From Flavobacteriaceae bacterium (GTDB lineage Bacteria > Bacteroidota > Bacteroidia > Flavobacteriales > Flavobacteriaceae), in NCBI GenBank assembly GCA_947451525.1, contig CANFZM010000019.1, positions 1 through 53,559 of the forward strand: a stretch of DNA of 53,559 bases, read 5' to 3'. Shown here in pieces: positions 49,876 to 53,559 of this stretch. Below the pieces are notes generated by a model that searched no databases, was not told the origin of the DNA, and saw only the letters and a program-made list of their open reading frames with translations. How positions within the stretch are numbered: the stretch's first letter is position 1; each line of letters begins with the position of its first letter. The position numbers and the translations under genes are program-made.

Positions 49876-49980
49876 ACCATTAAAAAATTAAGACAATTAA
49901 GTTAGAACTTAATGTAACTTAATTTCTTAATGGTTTTTTCTTTATTAAAAAAATTGAAAGATTTTTAATGGAGGTTTTTA

Positions 49981-50022
49981 ACCACCCCGCCCTTTGGGCA
50001 CCCCTCCAGAGGAGGGGAATGT
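49981..50022. repeat. GC-rich hairpin repeat related to family C
   Basis: CCACCCCGCCCTTTGGGCAC followed by CCCTCCAGAGGAGGGG. Two nested hairpins, GCCC/GGGC and CCCCTCC/GGAGGGG, echo the family C stem. The position is between the second GIN gene and tRNA-Pro. Confidence 0.6.
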
Positions 50023-50066
50023 TGGTAAAAAGAAAAAGTCTTTTCAAATAAATGAAAAGACTTTTG

Positions 50067-50141
50067 TCGGGGTGGCAGGATTCGAACCTGCGGCCTCCTG
50101 CTCCCAAAGCAGGCGCGATAACCGGGCTACGCTACACCCCG
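50067..50141 (-). tRNA. tRNA-Pro (anticodon TGG)
   Basis: The minus-strand sequence folds as a cloverleaf. Acceptor CGGGGTG pairs with CACCCCG (discriminator A). The anticodon stem CCTGC/GCAGG holds loop TTTGGGA with TGG in the anticodon position, and the T-arm contains AGGTTCGAATCCT. No encoded CCA. About 75 bases. Confidence 0.93.
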
Positions 50142-50262
50142 AAAGCGAGTGCAAATATAAAACCAATTAATCGGTTTTCAAAATGTTTTTAAGTAATTAT
50201 TTTATTTATTTTAACATAACTATTTCTGTTAGCATTTTTAGGAATTTATTTTAATAAAAACT

Positions 50263-50270
50263 TACCTTTG
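50263..50270 (+). promoter_or_regulatory. -7 box deciding the trxB start
   Basis: TACCTTTG fits TAnnTTTG. It covers a TTG at 50268 that would extend the frame; the ATG at 50292 lies 21 bases downstream and is preferred. Confidence 0.6.
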
Positions 50271-50291
50271 TCTTTCTTAAACAAACAAGTT

Positions 50292-51239
50292 ATGTCTGAA
50301 ACAATTGAAAAAATAAAATGTCTTATTATAGGTTCTGGTCCAGCGGGTTATACTGCTGCAATATATGCTTCTAGAGCCAATATGAATCCGGTTTTGTACC
50401 AAGGAACACAACCTGGTGGGCAATTAACTACTACCAATGAGGTTGAAAACTGGCCTGGTAACCCTGAAGGAATTACTGGACCTGAAATGATGATTAACTT
50501 ACAACTACAAGCACAACGCTTTGGTACAGATGTTCGTGATGGATGGGCTACTAAGGTAGATTTCTCAGGACCTATACATAAAGTATGGATTAACGACACC
50601 AAAGAATTGCATTGCGAAACAGTTATTATTTCTACCGGTGCCTCTGCTAAGTATTTAGGATTAGACTCAGAACAACATTATTTAAAAACAGGCGGTGGTG
50701 TTTCGGCATGTGCTGTTTGTGATGGTTTTTTCTATAGAAATCAAGAAGTAGTAATTGTTGGTGCTGGAGATTCGGCTTGTGAGGAAGCGCATTATCTTTC
50801 TAAACTTTGTAAAAAAGTTACTATGTTAGTTAGAAGTGAGCAATTTAGAGCTTCTAAAATCATGGCAGAACGCGTTAGAAAAACTGAAAATATTGAAATT
50901 TTATTGAATACCGAAACGGATGAAGTTTTGGGAGACGGACAAGTAGTAACTGCTGTTCGTGTTAAAAACAGAACTTCTGGGGAGACTAAAGAAATCCCTG
51001 CAACTGGGTTTTTCGTAGCAATTGGCCATAAACCAAATACCGATATTTTTAAAGATTTTATTACCCTTGACGAAACCGGATATATTGTAAGCATTCCAGG
51101 GACTTCTAAAACGAATGTTGCTGGAGTTTTTGTTGGTGGTGATGCTGCCGACCATGTGTACCGTCAAGCAATTACTGCTGCCGGAACAGGTTGTATGGCC
51201 GCTTTAGATGCCGAACGTTATTTGGCTAGTAAAGAGTAA
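50292..51239 (+). CDS. trxB: Thioredoxin-disulfide reductase
   Basis: Reduces thioredoxin with NADPH. The 315-residue flavoprotein has an N-terminal FAD motif LIIGSGPAGYTAAIYASRA (from residue 11), redox-active CAVC (C140, C143), an NADPH motif GAGDSACEEA, and the C-terminal FAD motif GVFVGGDAADHVYRQAITA. Both cysteines are present. A -7 box supports the ATG start. It is followed by a terminator at 51260-51297. Confidence 0.95.
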   Translation: MSETIEKIKCLIIGSGPAGYTAAIYASRANMNPVLYQGTQPGGQLTTTNEVENWPGNPEGITGPEMMINLQLQAQRFGTDVRDGWATKVDFSGPIHKVWINDTKELHCETVIISTGASAKYLGLDSEQHYLKTGGGVSACAVCDGFFYRNQEVVIVGAGDSACEEAHYLSKLCKKVTMLVRSEQFRASKIMAERVRKTENIEILLNTETDEVLGDGQVVTAVRVKNRTSGETKEIPATGFFVAIGHKPNTDIFKDFITLDETGYIVSIPGTSKTNVAGVFVGGDAADHVYRQAITAAGTGCMAALDAERYLASKE

Positions 51240-51259
51240 ACTTTATACTATTTTATATT

Positions 51260-51297
51260 AAAAGGAGCTGAAAATAATTATTTTTAGCTCCTTTTTT
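51260..51297 (+). terminator. trxB terminator
   Basis: Arms AAAAGGAGCT and AGCTCCTTTT with A/T-rich loop sides, followed by a T run. Confidence 0.75.
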
Positions 51298-51327
51298 GTT
51301 GCTTTCTCTATTCGGTAATTATTCAAG

Positions 51328-51374
51328 TTTTAATTTCTTTGTGGGCACGAAGTCGGGAGACTTCGCACAGCGGG
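51328..51374 (+). repeat. Family D repeat, copy 2
   Basis: Module 2 only: TTTCTTTGTGGGCAC, then CGAAGTC-GGGA-GACTTCG, then CACAGCGGGA. The leading CCACAT/ATGTGG hairpin of copy 1 is missing here. Confidence 0.8.
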
Positions 51375-51407
51375 ATAATATAAGGGTTATAGGTTGAGTG
51401 TTTCATG

Positions 51408-51484
51408 AAAAAACCACATTTTTTGGATGTGGTTTTAGTTTTAATTTCTTTGTGGGCAAAAAATCGGGGACTTCGCACAGCGTG
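51408..51484 (+). repeat. Family D repeat, copy 3
   Basis: Both modules: CCACAT/ATGTGG hairpin, TTTCTTTGTGGGCA, then AAAAATCGGGGACTTCG and CACAGCG. The second stem is broken (AAAATC instead of CGAAGTC). Confidence 0.75.
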
Positions 51485-51494
51485 GTGGAATTCC

Positions 51495-51878
51495 TTAGAG
51501 GGTATTTATATTTAATTCATTGCTTGCTTTTAAAGTGACATAATAGGAATTTCTAGAATTAAATCCTGCCTGTTTAATTAATTCTGAAATATTAATTTTT
51601 TTCTTATTAAATACTTCTTGAAATATTAATTTTTCCATGTAAGCAAGTCTATACAAATTAACTATTTGATTAAAGTTTTTTCCATATATTTTTTTAAGTA
51701 ATTTAGAAATATTTTCAGGTGGATAATCTATTAAATAAGCAAGATGAATAATACGGAAATCAGATTTTATTGGCGCTAACTCTATAAGAATTTTATCTAT
51801 TTTAAATAAAACTAAAGTTTCCTCTTTATTAATTCTTAAAATGTTTTTGTTTATAATATTACTAGTTATGGTTTTCAT
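51495..51878 (-). CDS. Lone AraC-type helix-turn-helix protein
   Basis: A 127-residue AT-rich gene product. The second half matches an AraC-type double HTH (HLAYLIDYPPENISKLLKKI, YGKNFNQIVNLYRLAYMEKL, ISELIKQAGFNSRNSYYVTL). The first 45 residues (NIINKNILRINKEETLVLFK) have no clear domain. A full AraC protein normally has a separate sensing domain; none is encoded here. The divergent neighbour at 52189 also has an AraC HTH, so the pair may regulate each other. Low GC suggests recent gain or relaxed constraint. Confidence 0.65.
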   Translation of the reverse strand: MKTITSNIINKNILRINKEETLVLFKIDKILIELAPIKSDFRIIHLAYLIDYPPENISKLLKKIYGKNFNQIVNLYRLAYMEKLIFQEVFNKKKINISELIKQAGFNSRNSYYVTLKASNELNINTL

Positions 51879-52033
51879 TTACATATTATTAAAATCATTG
51901 TATTTATTCAATCTAAAAATAAATTCCATTTTTAGGGCATTAATTTTGTAAAATTATTTTGATTTTTTTTATCAACAATGTAAGAACTTTTAATTTACAA
52001 TAAATAATTAGTTATTTTTAAGATTTAACAACA

Positions 52034-52153
52034 ATGTTGGATTTTTTTAAAGTCAAAAAGTTGTTTTTATTATTTTTAACGACTTCTTTTGGCTTTTTAA
52101 TAATACTATATTTTATAAAACATATTAAAACCTTTCCTAAAAAGTTCGTTTAG
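52034..52153 (+). CDS. Possible small membrane protein
   Basis: A 39-codon frame starting MLDFFKVKKLFLLFLTTSFG and ending FPKKFV with TAG. It would encode one strongly hydrophobic segment between two basic ends, the layout of a single-pass small membrane protein. A -7-like box TAATTTTG (51941-51948) lies 85 bases upstream. Its stop ends 3 bases before the AraC -7 box. In such AT-rich DNA a hydrophobic frame of this length can occur by chance. Confidence 0.25.
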   Translation: MLDFFKVKKLFLLFLTTSFGFLIILYFIKHIKTFPKKFV

Positions 52154-52155
52154 CA

Positions 52156-52163
52156 TAAATTTG
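52156..52163 (+). promoter_or_regulatory. -7 box of the membrane AraC gene
   Basis: TAAATTTG fits TAnnTTTG, 25 bases upstream of the ATG at 52189. No TTG at the expected -33 distance. Confidence 0.5.
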
Positions 52164-52188
52164 CATTATACATTTAAGCCCCAACCCC

Positions 52189-53352
52189 ATGTTTAAAATA
52201 CTTTTTTTATTTACAAGTAGCATTGGTTTTGTAACCCTAATATTGTTGATGTCAAGAGCAAAAAACAATGGTTTTTTAAATAAGTACCTCATAATGTCTT
52301 TTTTCTTGATAACCGTTAAATTTTTTTTATTAGGCATCCGAGATATTTTCTTTTCTGAGTATTGTAGCAACTTTGATATAATTACAAATCTACCTGGGTT
52401 ATTAATAATTATTCTGCTTTATCTTTATTTTGAAGATTTAGTTAAGAAAAAGAAAAGGTCAATATTTAAGGACCTTTTACATTTCTTCGCATTTTTTTTA
52501 TTGTATGTTTTAACTTTATTAGTATACCAAGGACTATTAAATATTTCAATTACATTGTGTGTTGGATTATTTATAATTTATTTTTTTTATTATTTAGTAG
52601 TGAGTTATTTAATATTAAAAAATAAATTTTGCAGAGAAACTAACAATATAACTATTACAAATAAACAGCATACTATATTAAAACATTGGATGTTGTTTTT
52701 ATTTATTTGTATGGTTTTTGTTTTTATTCGCACATTAACTGAATTTGTAATTTATCGATTAAATGTCAATTTTAATCACTCAGATATATTTTCAATAATA
52801 TCTTGTATTATTGCTTCCATGATATTTATAAAAGTCTTAATGACTCCTGAAATATTATATGGATATACCTTTTTAACAAATAGATTAACGGATGTAAATA
52901 AGAAAAATATAGTGATTACGAATATTTGGAATAAGAAATTGGCTTTAAATCTTGCAAATGTTCAAGAAAATAATTTGAGTGAAATTGTTTTTCAAAATTT
53001 AGACAACTATATTTCAGAGATTGAATCTATAGATTTTTCTTATAAAAATTACAAAAATCCTGATTTCAGTTTAATAGATTTGTCAAATTTTCTGTCCATT
53101 CCAAAAAGCCATTTAGCATTTTTATTTAAACACCATTGTACTCTTTCTTTTACCAATTATAAAAAAGCAGTTCGCATTAATGAGGCAGTTAAGTTAATAG
53201 AAGAAGGATATTTAAAATCTAACACCATTGAATCTTTAGCAAAGGATATTGGTTTTTCATCCTATAGCCCATTTTATACAAGTTTCAAAATAAATACTGG
53301 ATTAACTCCACAAGAATACTTTTTGAATAAAGAAAAAATTGCTGTTTTATAG
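52189..53352 (+). CDS. Membrane-bound AraC-family regulator
   Basis: A 387-residue protein with about six or seven hydrophobic helices in the first 230 residues (ILFLFTSSIGFVTLILLMS, LIIILLYLYFEDLV, FLLYVLTLLVYQGLL, LCVGLFIIYFFYYLVV). It ends in an AraC double HTH at about 285-385: FLSIPKSHLAFLFKHHC, TNYKKAVRINEAVKLI, IESLAKDIGFSSYSPFYTSF. The fusion of a membrane sensor with an AraC domain is known in Bacteroidota, where the signal is usually unidentified. The gene is AT-rich and divergent from the lone AraC-HTH gene. Confidence 0.82.
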   Translation: MFKILFLFTSSIGFVTLILLMSRAKNNGFLNKYLIMSFFLITVKFFLLGIRDIFFSEYCSNFDIITNLPGLLIIILLYLYFEDLVKKKKRSIFKDLLHFFAFFLLYVLTLLVYQGLLNISITLCVGLFIIYFFYYLVVSYLILKNKFCRETNNITITNKQHTILKHWMLFLFICMVFVFIRTLTEFVIYRLNVNFNHSDIFSIISCIIASMIFIKVLMTPEILYGYTFLTNRLTDVNKKNIVITNIWNKKLALNLANVQENNLSEIVFQNLDNYISEIESIDFSYKNYKNPDFSLIDLSNFLSIPKSHLAFLFKHHCTLSFTNYKKAVRINEAVKLIEEGYLKSNTIESLAKDIGFSSYSPFYTSFKINTGLTPQEYFLNKEKIAVL

Positions 53353-53382
53353 TTAGTTCAAAATTAATTATACTCTAATCTA

Positions 53383-53425
53383 TTATGGATTTGGCTTTAT
53401 TTTTAATTTCTTTGTGGGCACGGAT
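53383..53425 (+). repeat. Family D repeat, copy 4
   Basis: ATGGATTTGGCTTTA, a trace of module 1, then TTTCTTTGTGGGCAC. The stem is changed to CGGATT...AATCCG but pairing is kept. The GCAGCGGG tail is absent. Confidence 0.65.
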
Positions 53426-53459
53426 TGCAACCTTAAATCCGCATGTGTATTTTAAAAAT

Positions 53460-53494
53460 AACCGCAAAGATTTGACTACAAATGCTTTGCGGTT
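53460..53494. terminator. Hairpin near the window end
   Basis: Arms AACCGCAAAG and CTTTGCGGTT pair perfectly, with further inner ATTT/AAAT pairing. The gene it would terminate is most likely the membrane AraC gene or one beyond the edge. No T run follows. Confidence 0.45.
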
Positions 53495-53559
53495 TGGGTA
53501 TTTTCACCTAAATTGGTGTTGCAACAAATACCAATTATGAAAGTAATAAATTCTTCTCA

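Larger units (their letters stand above)
51879..52188. other. 310-base very AT-rich gap between AraC-type genes
   Basis: Apart from the small frame at 52034-52153, it contains a -7-like box TAATTTTG at 51941-51948 on plus and one at 52156-52163. No repeat family copy is seen. Confidence 0.45.

Noticed and set aside
53536..53559. ATG AAA GTA ATA at the window end as a new gene
   Set aside because: Only eight codons are visible, with no promoter box or recognisable peptide.

Overview
The window looks like chromosomal DNA of a Flavobacterium-type member of the Bacteroidota. It is AT-rich. Many genes are preceded by the Bacteroidota -7 box TAnnTTTG rather than a clear Shine-Dalgarno sequence. 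Gene content fits the group: OmpP1/FadL porin, SusC-like plug proteins, GIN-domain (DUF2807) proteins, archaeal/eukaryotic-type ProS, a DnaJ with only two CxxCxGxG motifs, and PspC/PadR. The species cannot be named from sequence alone.

Layout. (1) 1-431: the 5' end of an IS256-type transposase inserted into a ParE-type toxin, with its antitoxin left behind. (2) 484-9023: housekeeping genes, namely Nudix, pyrE, SRPBCC, birA, rsfS-ftsH, LUD-cdsA, and psd with an acyl-CoA-binding protein and a lipoprotein superoxide dismutase. The cdsA and psd products act in phosphatidylethanolamine synthesis. (3) 9118-15693: a secreted M28 peptidase with propeller and PDZ domains, typA, rpsT, two nearly identical tRNA-Glu genes and proS. 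(4) 15794-21308: cell-envelope genes plus rimO. (5) 21360-28790: FAD-linked oxidase, meaB, prohibitin-like SPFH protein, MATE exporter, PPK2 and a propeller-like protein. (6) 28978-31177: an ECF sigma factor, an anti-sigma-like membrane protein ending in a plug-like domain, and a free-standing carboxypeptidase-regulatory/plug protein. (7) 31286-37446: ABC-F ATPase, MFS transporter, Fic protein, DUF2007, a one-domain DEAD-box relative and a sigma-54 activator without a DNA-binding domain. (8) 37715-48233: a HARE-HTH/nuclease-like protein, a NatAB-type ABC exporter, dnaJ-grpE, a TIGR01777 epimerase and the padR-pspC-GIN operon. (9) 48484-53352: hotdog protein, second GIN protein, tRNA-Pro, trxB and an AT-rich pair of AraC-type regulators.

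The most striking non-coding feature is a dense, layered set of intergenic repeats. There are five copies of a long imperfect palindrome (family A). A small ATTGC...GCAAT element (family B) occurs alone and nested inside families A and C. There are five copies of a GC-rich CCTCACCCCCGG element (family C), three of them in tandem, and four copies of a TTTCTTTGTGGGCAC element (family D) with a hairpin whose stem sequence changes while pairing is kept in one copy. Several unrelated degenerate tandem arrays have a period of 7 (two or three have 8). These repeats fill most gaps over 200 bp, run into gene ends, and account for several spurious open frames.

Start codons were moved downstream from the longest frame where the -7 box lies on or inside the longer start (pyrE, the glycine-rich lipoprotein, fic, trxB, the second GIN gene), or where a repeat or the signal peptide decided it.
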